DNA of 64,000 bases from RDXT01 sp033762375 (GCA_033762375.1 JANRLQ010000042.1:62001-126000); one strand, 5' to 3'; counted from the stretch's first letter, positions 8,445 to 17,978 are shown. Program-made: numbers and translations. Notes: generated by a model not told the origin, from the sequence alone.

Positions 8445-9002
8445 ATGTCAAAGCCCTATAAGGCATTAATCCAGGCGTGTGCCGCCCAGAAGCCCCAGGC
8501 GCAGCGAGAGCTGTATCAGCTTTTTGCGCCCCGGCTTTTTGCGGTATGCTGTCGGTACGCTGCTTCAGAAGCTGAGGCGGAGGACATCCTGCAGGAGAGT
8601 TTTATCAAAATTTTTCAAAAAATATCCTCCTACGAGGAGTCAGGATCCCTGGAAGGTTGGCTGCGGCGGATTGTGGTGAACACCGCCATTGACCACCTGC
8701 GACGACAAAAACAGCAAAAAAACCGGGCATCAGAGCGTGAAGCAGTTGAGATCCCCGCAGCAGATGATGTCATCGCTGATCTGGAGGCTGAGCAGCTCAT
8801 CCTCCTCATCCAGCAATTACCAGACGGGTACCGTATGGTATTTAACTTGTATGCTGTAGAAGGGTACTCGCATGCCGAAATCGGGAAACAACTCGGCATC
8901 ACCGAGAGCACTTCCCGTTCACAATATACCCGGGCGCGGGCATTGCTCCGGGAAAATCTCAACCAGATATACCACCAGTCTTACGTTTACAAAGATGTCT
9001 GA
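8445..9002 (+). CDS. ECF-type RNA polymerase sigma factor
   Basis: A 185-aa sigma-70 family protein of the ECF group. Region 2 is EDILQESFIKIFQKISSY with WLRRIVVNTAIDHLRR (about residues 45-90). Region 4 is YRMVFNLYAVEGYSHAEIGKQLGI followed by STSRSQYTRARALLRENL near the C-terminus. There is no region 3 or region 1. The last 8 bases overlap the start of the next gene, which encodes its likely membrane anti-sigma partner, so the two are probably translationally coupled. Confidence 0.93.
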   Translation: MSKPYKALIQACAAQKPQAQRELYQLFAPRLFAVCCRYAASEAEAEDILQESFIKIFQKISSYEESGSLEGWLRRIVVNTAIDHLRRQKQQKNRASEREAVEIPAADDVIADLEAEQLILLIQQLPDGYRMVFNLYAVEGYSHAEIGKQLGITESTSRSQYTRARALLRENLNQIYHQSYVYKDV

Positions 9003-10368
9003 TTCGTTTGAGCGAAAATTACAATCCAGGCTCGAAAACGCCACCCGCACCCCCCGCCCGGAGGTGTGGGCGGCCATAGAATCGCAGATGGCAGCCAGCC
9101 GACCCAAACGCAGGTTGTTTGGGTGGTGGCTGATACCCGAAGCCATGCTCGTACTGGTATGCGTGAGCCTGGCTTGGGGGAGTTTTACCCAGATGGGCAC
9201 CCCGGTCTCCACGGGCCCACTGACAGCTCTCGCCACCACGCCTGAGCAGGGTACCACACTGTCGGCTATCCCTGGTATTGAGAGATCGGCATCATCTGAT
9301 GCTGAGACGAGCCCTGTCCTGGTTGCCGAGGCACCTGTAGCAGCCCCGGCAGCACCCCCGACAGCACCCCGCCTGCGTGCGACCACAACGAAGACGACTC
9401 CGCAGACGCAGGCTGAGGCACCCGTCAATGCCAGCACATTGCCCGTGCTTACAACGGCTGCATACAGCATGCTGCCGGATACGCTTTCTTTCAAGCCTGT
9501 GCTGATCCCTCCGGTACCGATAGTGGTACCGGCAATCGGCTTGCAGCTACCTGAGCCACATCAGCCAGACCCGATACATATGTCCATCTCGGCCCCGGCG
9601 CTGGACCGCTGGTCATATTGGGCATCGATGCGCCTGACCCAGGGTATGACCACACTGGCCAGCCTGGATCACTCGCAGTATTACCGGTATGAGCCGGTGG
9701 CAATTGCCAACTCAATTACCCAGACAAGCTTGTACGTGTTGAGCCTGCCCAGGTCCGAAGCCAGCCTGGCCGTAGGGGCCGAACGTATCCTGCATACCCG
9801 GTGGCGGGTGCAGGCCGGTCTCATGGGTGCAGTATCCTCGGTAGGTGCCTACCAGCAAGGTGTGTTGCCCTCCAGCCTGCAGGATACGGACAATGAAGGG
9901 TTTGAGCCTGTATCGTCAGTGCTTGATTCCGTGCAGTATGGTTCTCAGGCTCCTTTTCGGGTGGTGCAGTTGCAGGTACCCCTGCGGATCGGGTACAACT
10001 GGTCACGGGGCCGGCATTCATTCACCCCATATGCTGGTGTCATGCTGAGCAGAACCTTTGTGTGGCGGGATCGCAGCATCTATCAGCAGGAGTTTAGCCC
10101 CGATCCCAATATTAACAGAGGATTTGTGTCCAGTAGCGAGTACAAGATCGCCTCTTTTAACAACGCAGAGCTGATCCGGTTCAGGCCCTACCATGTACGG
10201 GCAGAGCTGCGGCTGATGTATGAGTATCGGTTCCGGTCCAGTGGTATCTATGCCGGTCCTACGTTGTCCTACAGCCTGCTCCCGGCCTATACGGGGCTGG
10301 CTGCAGGGATACAGCCCCGGTACTTCACCGGTGTGGAGATCGGATTACGGTGGGGAGCCGGGCGGTAA
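8995..10368 (+). CDS. Probable dual-membrane-spanning anti-sigma / outer-membrane barrel protein
   Basis: A 457-aa protein. Residues 1-40 are a short charged cytoplasmic segment (SFERKLQSRLENATRTPRPEVWAAIESQM), typical of Bacteroidota anti-sigma N-termini. A single membrane helix follows at about 42-62. Then comes an Ala/Pro/Thr-rich linker (about 65-200) and a C-terminal region of alternating strands ending in FTGVEIGLRW, like an outer-membrane beta-barrel. This inner-membrane-plus-barrel layout matches the Dma (dual membrane-spanning anti-sigma) type known from Bacteroides. The ATG at 8995, overlapping the sigma gene by 8 bp, is preferred over 8872. Partnership with the sigma factor is inferred from overlap and layout. 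Confidence 0.75.
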   Translation: MSDSFERKLQSRLENATRTPRPEVWAAIESQMAASRPKRRLFGWWLIPEAMLVLVCVSLAWGSFTQMGTPVSTGPLTALATTPEQGTTLSAIPGIERSASSDAETSPVLVAEAPVAAPAAPPTAPRLRATTTKTTPQTQAEAPVNASTLPVLTTAAYSMLPDTLSFKPVLIPPVPIVVPAIGLQLPEPHQPDPIHMSISAPALDRWSYWASMRLTQGMTTLASLDHSQYYRYEPVAIANSITQTSLYVLSLPRSEASLAVGAERILHTRWRVQAGLMGAVSSVGAYQQGVLPSSLQDTDNEGFEPVSSVLDSVQYGSQAPFRVVQLQVPLRIGYNWSRGRHSFTPYAGVMLSRTFVWRDRSIYQQEFSPDPNINRGFVSSSEYKIASFNNAELIRFRPYHVRAELRLMYEYRFRSSGIYAGPTLSYSLLPAYTGLAAGIQPRYFTGVEIGLRWGAGR

Positions 10369-10400
10369 TTGTCTTGCCGCAGCAGGAAGAAACATCAGGG

Positions 10401-10436
10401 CTGGCAACTTCCGGGAGGGGTTGCCAGACTTTTTTT
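10401..10436 (+). terminator. Intrinsic terminator of the sigma/anti-sigma operon
   Basis: The perfect stem CTGGCAAC/GTTGCCAG with an 11-nt loop is followed by AC and seven T residues, 33 bp after the stop codon. Confidence 0.85.
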
Positions 10437-10575
10437 AGGTGAAAAGCAGATGAAATCGTGTACGGTGCTGTGATCATTTTCCTCTTTGCTAAGTTATCCA
10501 TAACTTAACCCCGATTTTCAGACAAGGCAGCTGAGCCACACTGAACTCACGCATATTAACATACGACATACGCAC

Positions 10576-11835
10576 ATGGCAAAGATTATCGAGATGCCTC
10601 GCCTGAGCGACACGATGACCGAAGGAGTGATTGCAGCCTGGCACAAGAAAGTTGGCGACAAGGTATCAGCAGGTGACCTGCTGGCCGAGATTGAGACCGA
10701 CAAGGCAACGATGGACCTGGAGTCTTTTTTTGATGGAGTACTGCTCTATGCCGGTGCCGAGGCTGGCAAGGGTATTGCCGTAGGAGGTTTGCTGGCCGTG
10801 ATCGGTCAGGCTGGAGAGGACATTTCTGCCTTGCTGGGCGGCGCCAAAACACCCGCCTCTGCTCCGGTAGCTCCTGTGCCACAAGCAGAGGCTCCGGTAG
10901 TCACTGCCCCGGTAGCAGTACCGGCAGCCGTGCCCGCGCCGGTAGCAGCACCTGTGGCCGCTGAGGAGCATGAAGACGGTCGCGTCAAGGCATCTCCCCT
11001 GGCCAAAGCCATTGCCCGCGAAAAAGGTATAGACCTCACCCAGGTTGCAGGCTCAGGTGACAACGGCCGTATCGTCAAGCGCGATATTGAAAACTACCAG
11101 CCCCAGGCTCAACCCGTAGCGCAGGCTCCTGCGGCTATGTCAGCTGCCGGTGGTGAAAGTTATGAAGAGGTCGTCGTATCACAGATGCGCAAGACCATTG
11201 CACGTCGTCTCAGCGAAAGTCTCTTTACGGCTCCGCACTTCTACCTCACCATGGAGATCAGCATGGACAAAGCAAAGGTCGCCCGCGAGGCACTCAATGC
11301 GGTGTCCCCAGTCAAGATCTCCTATAATGATATGGTGATCAAGGCGGTAGCCCTCTCCCTGCGACAGCACCCCAAGGTCAATTCTGCCTGGCTGGGTGAT
11401 AAGATCCGCTACAACAAGCATATTCATATCGGGATGGCAGTGGCCGTCGAGGAGGGCCTGCTGGTACCTGTCATCCGCCACGCGGATACCAAGGGCCTGT
11501 CAGAGATATCACAGGAAGCTAAAACCCTCGCCGGCAAAGCCCGTGACCGCAAACTTCAACCTGCCGAGTGGGAAGGCAATACCTTCACCGTATCCAACCT
11601 CGGTATGTTTGGCATAGATACCTTCACGGCAATTATTAACCCACCGGATGCCTGCATTCTTGCCATTGGGGGGATCAGTGAGCAGCCTGTCGTCAGAAAC
11701 GGGGAGATCGTCGTGGGCAATGTCATGAAAGTAACCCTCTCCTGTGACCACCGGGTAGTGGACGGGGCTATTGGGTCTGCTTTTCTTGTGACGTTCAAGC
11801 AATTGCTCGAAGATCCGATGCGAATGCTGCTCTGA
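10576..11835 (+). CDS. pdhC: Pyruvate dehydrogenase E2, dihydrolipoamide acetyltransferase
   Basis: A 419-aa E2 subunit. It has one N-terminal lipoyl domain with the lipoylated lysine K43 in EIETDKATMDLE, then a long Ala/Pro/Val hinge. A peripheral-subunit-binding domain (KASPLAKAIAREKGID..GSGDNGRI) lies near 138-175, and a C-terminal catalytic domain ends with the active-site motif DHRVVDGAIG. It transfers the acetyl group to CoA in the pyruvate dehydrogenase complex. E1 and E3 genes are not adjacent. The pyruvate assignment rests on the N-terminal MPRLSDTMTEG, typical of pyruvate rather than 2-oxoglutarate E2. Confidence 0.9.
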   Translation: MAKIIEMPRLSDTMTEGVIAAWHKKVGDKVSAGDLLAEIETDKATMDLESFFDGVLLYAGAEAGKGIAVGGLLAVIGQAGEDISALLGGAKTPASAPVAPVPQAEAPVVTAPVAVPAAVPAPVAAPVAAEEHEDGRVKASPLAKAIAREKGIDLTQVAGSGDNGRIVKRDIENYQPQAQPVAQAPAAMSAAGGESYEEVVVSQMRKTIARRLSESLFTAPHFYLTMEISMDKAKVAREALNAVSPVKISYNDMVIKAVALSLRQHPKVNSAWLGDKIRYNKHIHIGMAVAVEEGLLVPVIRHADTKGLSEISQEAKTLAGKARDRKLQPAEWEGNTFTVSNLGMFGIDTFTAIINPPDACILAIGGISEQPVVRNGEIVVGNVMKVTLSCDHRVVDGAIGSAFLVTFKQLLEDPMRMLL

Positions 11836-11866
11836 TCAGTTGTCACGCAAAAAAAATACGCATATG

Positions 11867-11903
11867 CACATACCGTTGCTTTGGGCAGCGGTATGTGTTT
11901 TTT
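11867..11903 (+). terminator. Intrinsic terminator after pdhC
   Basis: A 13-bp stem (CACATACCGTTGC with GCAGCGGTATGTG, one G-U) is followed by six T residues. Confidence 0.85.
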
Positions 11904-12056
11904 GTTATACGGATACCGGATTTTTTTTCATGTCAACAACATTTTTTTGCTTATATTGAGTGATGTTAAGACTTGGACAAGGTAAAAGGTACATTTTTCG
12001 CAATACCCGCAAGGTTAGGTATTCACACAGGCTGGTTACACTTTTTGTCTAGTTTA

Positions 12057-14894
12057 ATGTCGCTATCAGAAAAGGCAGATTCTGCGCCTAAGCAGGAATA
12101 TCCGGCAGATAATCATAACGGGTGGGACGACCAGGGTGTCTGGCGTTATGTCTCTTTGTCTGGCAAAGACATTGAGTCATATGTACTGCCGGTGATACAT
12201 ATTGCTGTTGACGGAGAGATTCTCCAGATGAATGCTGCTATGCAGTCGCTGCTGGAGTCCGGCGAGCCGATGGCACCATCTCTGACCCAATACCTGACGG
12301 CAGGTGACTGGGCTGGGATTAGCAGGATCATCAACACCTTCAGCGAAAAAGGCGAAAATACCGGATTGATTACCAATCTTCAGACATCAGCCCGGCACAG
12401 GGTCAGATGGCTGGTAGAAAAGGTAACAGAGACGACCAGCACGGTAGTGGTACTATCCTGTACCCGGCTCCCTGCCTATCATGAACCTACACCCCGCAAC
12501 CATGTCCGGCTTCAGACAACGATATTCTGGTCACCGGAGCAGCGTGTATGGAAATTTGATGATCAGTTCGAAAAGCTCATGGGCGTTTATCCGGATAATA
12601 TCGGGACAGTAGAACGCTTTTTCAACCGGATAGAACCTAAGGATATTCCAGCGGTTCAGACTTATTTTTCAGGATTGCTCTCTGATAGTGCGCCGGCAGA
12701 CATTCAGTTTGGGTACCGGCATCCGGATGGACAAGTGTATATGATTGCCCCCCATGCACGCAGGACGCCGGATGGTTTTGTTATCACCCTCAGTGATACG
12801 ACTCCACATGATCAGTTTTCGCCGGAAGAGCTCCTCGACAAACTCCGGCTGGCCCTGAGCATATCTGGTCTGGGGGTATGGGAGTATGACCCTGTGAGCA
12901 GGCGGGCAAGCTGGGATGACCGGATGTTTGACCTGTATGGGATGCATCCTACACATTATGTTGCCCTGGAGACCTGGTTTCAGTGGCTGGATCCCAGGGA
13001 TGCTGCCTTCCTGGCCGGACAGTTTGCGGAGGCGCAGCCTGGCCCTGTATGGACACGGGAGATACGGCTGTTGCGCCCTGACGGACAGGAGCGGGTCGTA
13101 TCGTGCATCGGTTACAGCATGCAGGACGCGGCCGGCAGGACCCGCCTGATCGGCACCCACCAGGATATATCTGTACAACAAAAAGCGCTTTGGCAAAACA
13201 AACGCCTTTCAGATAAACTCTCCATCGCCACGCAGTCAGCCAGGCTGGGAGTATGGGAGGCCGATTTTAGCGGAGCCTCGTATTGGGATGGTCAGATGTA
13301 TGAAATTTATGGATTAAAGCCCCGGCCCTCATCCGTGAATGCATATGGGTTTTGGATCGTAGCCGTCCATCCCGATGACTACTATAAGATCACAGAGGTT
13401 ACCCGGAAATTTTTGCAGGGGGTAATTCCTTATTATGACGTAGCCTTCAGGATCGTACGGCCCAGTGGAGAGATACGGTATATCAAAGCCTATGCAGGCC
13501 GCATTTATCACAACGATTCAGACTGGCGGGTGGCGGGTGTCAACTGGGACATCACCGAGCAGACCTTGCTGGAGCAGGAAAAAGACACATACTCCGAGCG
13601 CCTGAAGCTGGCTACGCAGGGTGCCCAACTCGGGATTCTGGACATTAATATCAAAACAGGTGTCATCCTATGGGATGAACAGATGTACCATCTTTTCGGG
13701 GAAGATCCGGCGACGGCGGAGAATCCTATGGTAATCTGGGGCAAGCGAATCCACCGTGATGATATGGTCATGATTACCGAGATCATGAGTCAGCTCTATC
13801 AGCAGCAGGTACCCTTTAATATTCAGTATCGAATCCTGCTACCCGGGGGAGAGCTGCGTTATCTGCGTGCATTCGGGCAGATGATCCGGGATGTCCAGGG
13901 GATGCCGGTCAGGCTGGTCGGGGTCACCTGGGACGAGACCCAGGTAAGGGTGGCGGAGCAGGAGCGGATTATTTTTTCCAACCGCCTCATGCTGGCGACA
14001 CAGGGGGCCCGTATCGGGGTATGGGAGTTTGAGGTAAAAACAGGCACGATCATTTGGGATGATATTACCTATGAGGTGATGGGGGTGCCTCTTGGCTTGT
14101 TTGAAGGGACGCAGGAGGCCTGGCAGCGGCTGCTGCATCCGGATGATGTGGCCTCAACACTAGAAAAAGTCTCTAATGCCCTCGAAGGTAAAGCGCCCTA
14201 CGATACAGAAATCCGGCTAGTGCCAGGGTCAGGGATCAAGTATGTACATACCTGCGCACAAGTGATCAGGGACGCTCAAGGTCATCCGGAGCGAATGGTG
14301 GGGATCGTGTGGGATATTACCAACCTGCGGTCGGAGGAGATCAAACACCAGGCGCTGCTGGATGCAGTACCGGATATGATGCTGCGGTTATCGCGTACCG
14401 GTAATATACTGGCGTTTAAGCCAGGATTTTTGCCCGTTATTCAGCATGAAGGTCACACCTATCACCTCGATCAACTCATCCGGGAGCACCTTATGACCGG
14501 GGTGGAAGAGGTGCTGTGTACCCGCCAGCTCTGCCTGATCACGTTTCAAATAGCAGGCATCCAGGACAAACCTATCCATGCCGAGGCCCGCATTGTACCG
14601 GCAGGTGAGCACGAGGTGGTATGTATCATCCGGGACATCACCCAGGACGTAGCAGCTCGTGAGAGCCTCTTGCATAAAAATAAACAGTTGGAGGCCTTTG
14701 CAGAGTTGGCGTCGCATGTCCTTCGGAAGCCTACCGCCAACGTAGCCGGGCTGCTGGAGATTCTGGACAATGCAGCCTCTCGTGAGCAGCACGAGGCTAT
14801 TGCATTACTTCGCAGTTCTTTTCACGAGTTTGATCAGGCGCTGCGTTCGATGGCCTTGTCGCTGGAGGAGCTGGAGCGGGCAGCCGAAGACTGA
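12057..14894 (+). CDS. Multi-PAS sensor protein with HisKA-like end, no ATPase domain
   Basis: A 945-aa soluble protein with no signal peptide or membrane helix. Four or five tandem PAS_3-type units are visible, each with a pattern like GVWEYD...WDDRMFDLYG and a closing DITEQ or DITNL segment (about residues 175-780). A further degenerate PAS region spans about 785-870. The last 70 residues (LEAFAELASHVLRKPTANVAGLLEIL) look like a histidine-kinase dimerisation helix with an H-box-like His (SHVLRKP for SHELRxP). The protein stops there, so no HATPase_c domain follows. The ATG at 12057 is preferred over a TTG at 11973. It may signal through a partner kinase or act as a scaffold; this is inference. 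Confidence 0.8.
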   Translation: MSLSEKADSAPKQEYPADNHNGWDDQGVWRYVSLSGKDIESYVLPVIHIAVDGEILQMNAAMQSLLESGEPMAPSLTQYLTAGDWAGISRIINTFSEKGENTGLITNLQTSARHRVRWLVEKVTETTSTVVVLSCTRLPAYHEPTPRNHVRLQTTIFWSPEQRVWKFDDQFEKLMGVYPDNIGTVERFFNRIEPKDIPAVQTYFSGLLSDSAPADIQFGYRHPDGQVYMIAPHARRTPDGFVITLSDTTPHDQFSPEELLDKLRLALSISGLGVWEYDPVSRRASWDDRMFDLYGMHPTHYVALETWFQWLDPRDAAFLAGQFAEAQPGPVWTREIRLLRPDGQERVVSCIGYSMQDAAGRTRLIGTHQDISVQQKALWQNKRLSDKLSIATQSARLGVWEADFSGASYWDGQMYEIYGLKPRPSSVNAYGFWIVAVHPDDYYKITEVTRKFLQGVIPYYDVAFRIVRPSGEIRYIKAYAGRIYHNDSDWRVAGVNWDITEQTLLEQEKDTYSERLKLATQGAQLGILDINIKTGVILWDEQMYHLFGEDPATAENPMVIWGKRIHRDDMVMITEIMSQLYQQQVPFNIQYRILLPGGELRYLRAFGQMIRDVQGMPVRLVGVTWDETQVRVAEQERIIFSNRLMLATQGARIGVWEFEVKTGTIIWDDITYEVMGVPLGLFEGTQEAWQRLLHPDDVASTLEKVSNALEGKAPYDTEIRLVPGSGIKYVHTCAQVIRDAQGHPERMVGIVWDITNLRSEEIKHQALLDAVPDMMLRLSRTGNILAFKPGFLPVIQHEGHTYHLDQLIREHLMTGVEEVLCTRQLCLITFQIAGIQDKPIHAEARIVPAGEHEVVCIIRDITQDVAARESLLHKNKQLEAFAELASHVLRKPTANVAGLLEILDNAASREQHEAIALLRSSFHEFDQALRSMALSLEELERAAED

Positions 14895-14906
14895 TGTACC
14901 TGTACC

Positions 14907-15635
14907 ATGTTTCCTCATATATACCCGATCGCATCTGGTGCTATTACGGTCTGCCTGGGAGACCAGATACAGGAGACCATCCATGAGCAGGTACTGGACC
15001 TGGCGGCGATGATGATTTCTTTTCCTTTTCAGGGGTATCGGGAATCTGTGCCTGCCTATGCCTCCCTGGCCGTATATTTTGATCCGGTGAAGGTGCAGAA
15101 GTCTTATAACTGTGCCAGTCCTACGCAGTGGGTGGCTGCCTATGTACAAGCTCAGTATGAGCAGCTGCAAGCGGTTGGCCAGGGGACTCGTCCTGCCGGG
15201 GCGTGTCATACCATCCCGGTTTGTTATCAAGCGGAGATGGCACCTGACATGGCAGAGGTGACAGAGCGCCTGCAATGCAGTGCAGAAGAGGTGATCCGTT
15301 GGCACACCAGCTGTTGGTACAGGGTATATATGATCGGATTTCAACCCGGGTTTCCCTATATGGGTATTTTGCCCTCAGCGTTACACTTGTCCCGTAAAGA
15401 TCGGCCTGTGCGCAGGGTGCCGCCCGGTTCCGTAGCCATCGCCCGCGACCAGACGGGTATCTACCCGGGAGCTTCACCTGGCGGGTGGTATGTGATCGGC
15501 CGGACACCGGTATTATTGTTTGACGTGAATCGCCAGCCTCCCGCCCTTCTCCGGCCCGGTGACAGGGTACAGATGCAGCCCGTCAGTCCCGAAACATTTG
15601 AAGCCCTCACAGCAGGCCGATGGAACTCAACGTAA
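14907..15635 (+). CDS. pxpB: 5-oxoprolinase subunit B
   Basis: A 242-aa protein of the KipI/PxpB family. Family marks are the GD.I...I...V..L early region, the FQPGFPYMG segment near 150 and the VPPGSVAIA..QTGIYPGASPGGW block near 175-200. With PxpA and PxpC it hydrolyses 5-oxoproline to glutamate using ATP. It starts 12 bp after the PAS gene and overlaps pxpC by 16 bp. The B-C-A order makes a coupled operon. Confidence 0.93.
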   Translation: MFPHIYPIASGAITVCLGDQIQETIHEQVLDLAAMMISFPFQGYRESVPAYASLAVYFDPVKVQKSYNCASPTQWVAAYVQAQYEQLQAVGQGTRPAGACHTIPVCYQAEMAPDMAEVTERLQCSAEEVIRWHTSCWYRVYMIGFQPGFPYMGILPSALHLSRKDRPVRRVPPGSVAIARDQTGIYPGASPGGWYVIGRTPVLLFDVNRQPPALLRPGDRVQMQPVSPETFEALTAGRWNST

Positions 15636-16624
15636 TCCAGGCGGGCCTGCTGTCTTCTGTCCAGGATGGAGGCAGATGGGGCTATCAGGCACAAGGTGTC
15701 AGCCTCAGTGGGTATGCAGACACAGACGCCGCTACCGTCGCATCGCTGCTTGTCCGGCAGCCACCCGGTGGCCCGGTGCTGGAAGCAGGTATGGGCCTGA
15801 CCCGGCTCCAGCTTCCAGCGCCTGTCACCCTGGCAGTTACAGGAGCCGGTACAACGTGCAGTATCGGGGGAGAAGAGGTGCCCTGCTATCGTCCGGTCCG
15901 GGTATGGCAGCCCTGTGAGCTGCAAGTCAGGGTTTCGCGGCGACAGGGGTATCTGGCCCTGGCACCCGGGATCAACGCTCCGGTCGTGCTGGGCAGTGCC
16001 AGTTGGCAGGCAGGGACGCCCCTGGGCCTGGAGCCGGTCCAGGCCGGGCAGCGGATACCGCTCGGTCCTGGAACCGATACCTGGCAATCCGTCAAGACCT
16101 GGCAGGCGGCCACCTGGGGCGTCAGACCGCCCGCATGGACCGTCGGGCCTGTGCCTGTCCGGATCGTACCTGGACCCGCCTACCCGCTGTGCAGCCTGGC
16201 TGCACAGACCCGCCTGGCCGGAGGAACCTTTACGCTGTCTCCCATGATGTCCCGTATGGGATTACAACTGGCCGAAAAACTTCCGGATGCTGCGACACTG
16301 CCCGGAATGTTATCTTCGCCCGCTACCCGGGGCCATATCCAGGCGACACCAGACGGTACCCTGATTGTGCTTCAGGCTGATGCCCAGCCTACAGGCGGGT
16401 ATCCGCTCATCGGATGGGTATGTGAAGCAGATCAGGCTTTGCTGGCCCGGCTGGTACCTGGAGATCAGGTCCGATTTGTGTTACTTACAGCTGAAGCTGC
16501 CGAGGCCTTGTACCTGGCACGCGCAGCCTTTGTCCGACAATTAACTGCTGCTATCCGTGTCCGCTACCATTTTGATCAATTGCGATATGGGCGAGAGTTT
16601 TGGGGCCTGGACCCTGGGACATGA
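15620..16624 (+). CDS. pxpC: 5-oxoprolinase subunit C
   Basis: A 334-aa protein of the KipA/PxpC (biotin-dependent carboxyltransferase-like) family. Marks are the N-terminal LNVIQAGLLSSVQDGGRWGY, the central LALAPGINAP region, and FTLSPMMSRMGLQL with the SSPATRGHIQ-T-DG block near 250. Subunits B and C form the phosphorylation/hydrolysis module of 5-oxoprolinase. The 3' end overlaps pxpA by 68 bases, which is unusually long. Confidence 0.93.
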   Translation: MELNVIQAGLLSSVQDGGRWGYQAQGVSLSGYADTDAATVASLLVRQPPGGPVLEAGMGLTRLQLPAPVTLAVTGAGTTCSIGGEEVPCYRPVRVWQPCELQVRVSRRQGYLALAPGINAPVVLGSASWQAGTPLGLEPVQAGQRIPLGPGTDTWQSVKTWQAATWGVRPPAWTVGPVPVRIVPGPAYPLCSLAAQTRLAGGTFTLSPMMSRMGLQLAEKLPDAATLPGMLSSPATRGHIQATPDGTLIVLQADAQPTGGYPLIGWVCEADQALLARLVPGDQVRFVLLTAEAAEALYLARAAFVRQLTAAIRVRYHFDQLRYGREFWGLDPGT

Positions 16625-17303
16625 TGAAAGCCTGATGCCTTATATACACGCGGCAAATATTGCCTGCGGTTTTCATGCCGGAGATCCCGGAGGTATACGC
16701 CGTACCGTACAGTCAGCGCTCCGGCATGGCATCAAACTCGGAGCACACCCGGGGCTGCCTGATCTTCAGGGATTTGGACGGCGGGAAATGTCACTGAGCC
16801 CGACCGAGGCCTACGACCTGACCCTGTATCAGGTATCGGCACTCCGGGGCATCGTGTCAGCATGTGGAGGCCGCCTCTACCATGTCAAACCGCACGGTGC
16901 GCTGTACAACATGGCGGCCCGCCAGCCGGAGTTAGCCCAGGCCATCGCCCGGGCGGTGGCAGACCTGGACCCCTCGCTGGTCATGATGGGATTGTCCGGG
17001 AGTGCATTGGTAGCAGCGGGTGAGGCCGCAGGTCTTCGAGTGTTACATGAGGTGTTTGCGGATCGTACGTACCAGCCAGATGGGTCATTGACCCCCCGGA
17101 GCCATCCTCATGCGTTGATTGAAGATACAACGACCCTCCTCACCCAGGCCGAAGACCTGGTGCTGCGGCAGCAGGTGCGCACCCTTACGGGGGCGGTCAT
17201 TCCGCTGCGGGCCGATACGCTCTGTATTCACGGCGACGGGGTGCATGCACAGGTTTTTGCAGAAGGGTTATTCCGAAGATTTGGTTCAATGTTTTCGGAG
17301 TGA
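16557..17303 (+). CDS. pxpA: 5-oxoprolinase subunit A (LamB/YcsF family)
   Basis: A 248-aa protein with the family signature NCDMGESFG close to the N-terminus, then IACGFHAGDPG, KLGAHPGLPD, VKPHGALYN near residue 100 and CIHGDGVHA near the end. The GTG at 16557 is used because the conserved ILINCDMGE block starts only seven residues later; any later start would remove it. It lies within the 3' end of pxpC for 68 bp, implying strong translational coupling. Confidence 0.93.
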   Translation: MSATILINCDMGESFGAWTLGHDESLMPYIHAANIACGFHAGDPGGIRRTVQSALRHGIKLGAHPGLPDLQGFGRREMSLSPTEAYDLTLYQVSALRGIVSACGGRLYHVKPHGALYNMAARQPELAQAIARAVADLDPSLVMMGLSGSALVAAGEAAGLRVLHEVFADRTYQPDGSLTPRSHPHALIEDTTTLLTQAEDLVLRQQVRTLTGAVIPLRADTLCIHGDGVHAQVFAEGLFRRFGSMFSE

Positions 17304-17384
17304 TAACCAGTTATTGACAACATACAAATCTCTCTTATATTGTGACGGTATTACAAGCACTTTTTATCACCACAAACAATACAA

Positions 17385-17978
17385 ATGTTCTGCATGCGCT
17401 ACCTTCTGGTCTCTCTCCTGCCCCTGGCGCTGGGATGTATGGTTCTGCTGACATCCTGCACAACACCGCCGCCTGCTGAGCCTGCTGCGACGCCCCGTGA
17501 AGATCAGGCCAGTCTGATCGAGCGTGGTCAATACCTGGTCACCATTGCGGGTTGTAATGACTGTCATTCTCCTAAACAAATGGGTCCCAACGGTCCCGAA
17601 CTGGTGCCCGGCCGTATGCTTTCCGGCTATCCGGGCGACCAGCCTGTGCCAGTATTTGATAGCAAAATGCTCAATCAGGGTTTTGCCATGTTTACACCGG
17701 ACCTGACAGCCGGGGCTGGTCCCTGGGGGATTTCGTTTGCCGGCAATCTCACCCCGGATGAAACCGGCATCGGTAACTGGACCCTGGAGCAGTTTAAGGT
17801 GGCCCTCACGCAGGGTAAGTTCAAGGGACAACCCGGCGGACGCACCCTCCTGCCCCCCATGCCCTGGGTCAACTATGTGACGATGGCAGACAAGGACGTG
17901 GAGGCTATGTTTGCCTACCTCAAAAGTATCCCGCCTGTACACAATATCGTTCCGGCCCCGGTACCACCGGCATTATAA
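17385..17978 (+). CDS. Cytochrome c lipoprotein
   Basis: A 197-aa exported protein with a signal sequence and a lipobox LLTSC near residue 25, so probably lipid-anchored. One heme c attachment motif, CNDCH, follows near residue 60. Later MFTPDLT..GIGNWTLEQF and LPPMPW.NY resemble the distal part of class I-like monoheme cytochromes. It probably carries electrons in the periplasm; partners are unknown. The related fold LT.D...GIGNWT also occurs in the diheme cytochrome at 63271. An internal ATG at 17394 is an equally possible start. Confidence 0.85.
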   Translation: MFCMRYLLVSLLPLALGCMVLLTSCTTPPPAEPAATPREDQASLIERGQYLVTIAGCNDCHSPKQMGPNGPELVPGRMLSGYPGDQPVPVFDSKMLNQGFAMFTPDLTAGAGPWGISFAGNLTPDETGIGNWTLEQFKVALTQGKFKGQPGGRTLLPPMPWVNYVTMADKDVEAMFAYLKSIPPVHNIVPAPVPPAL

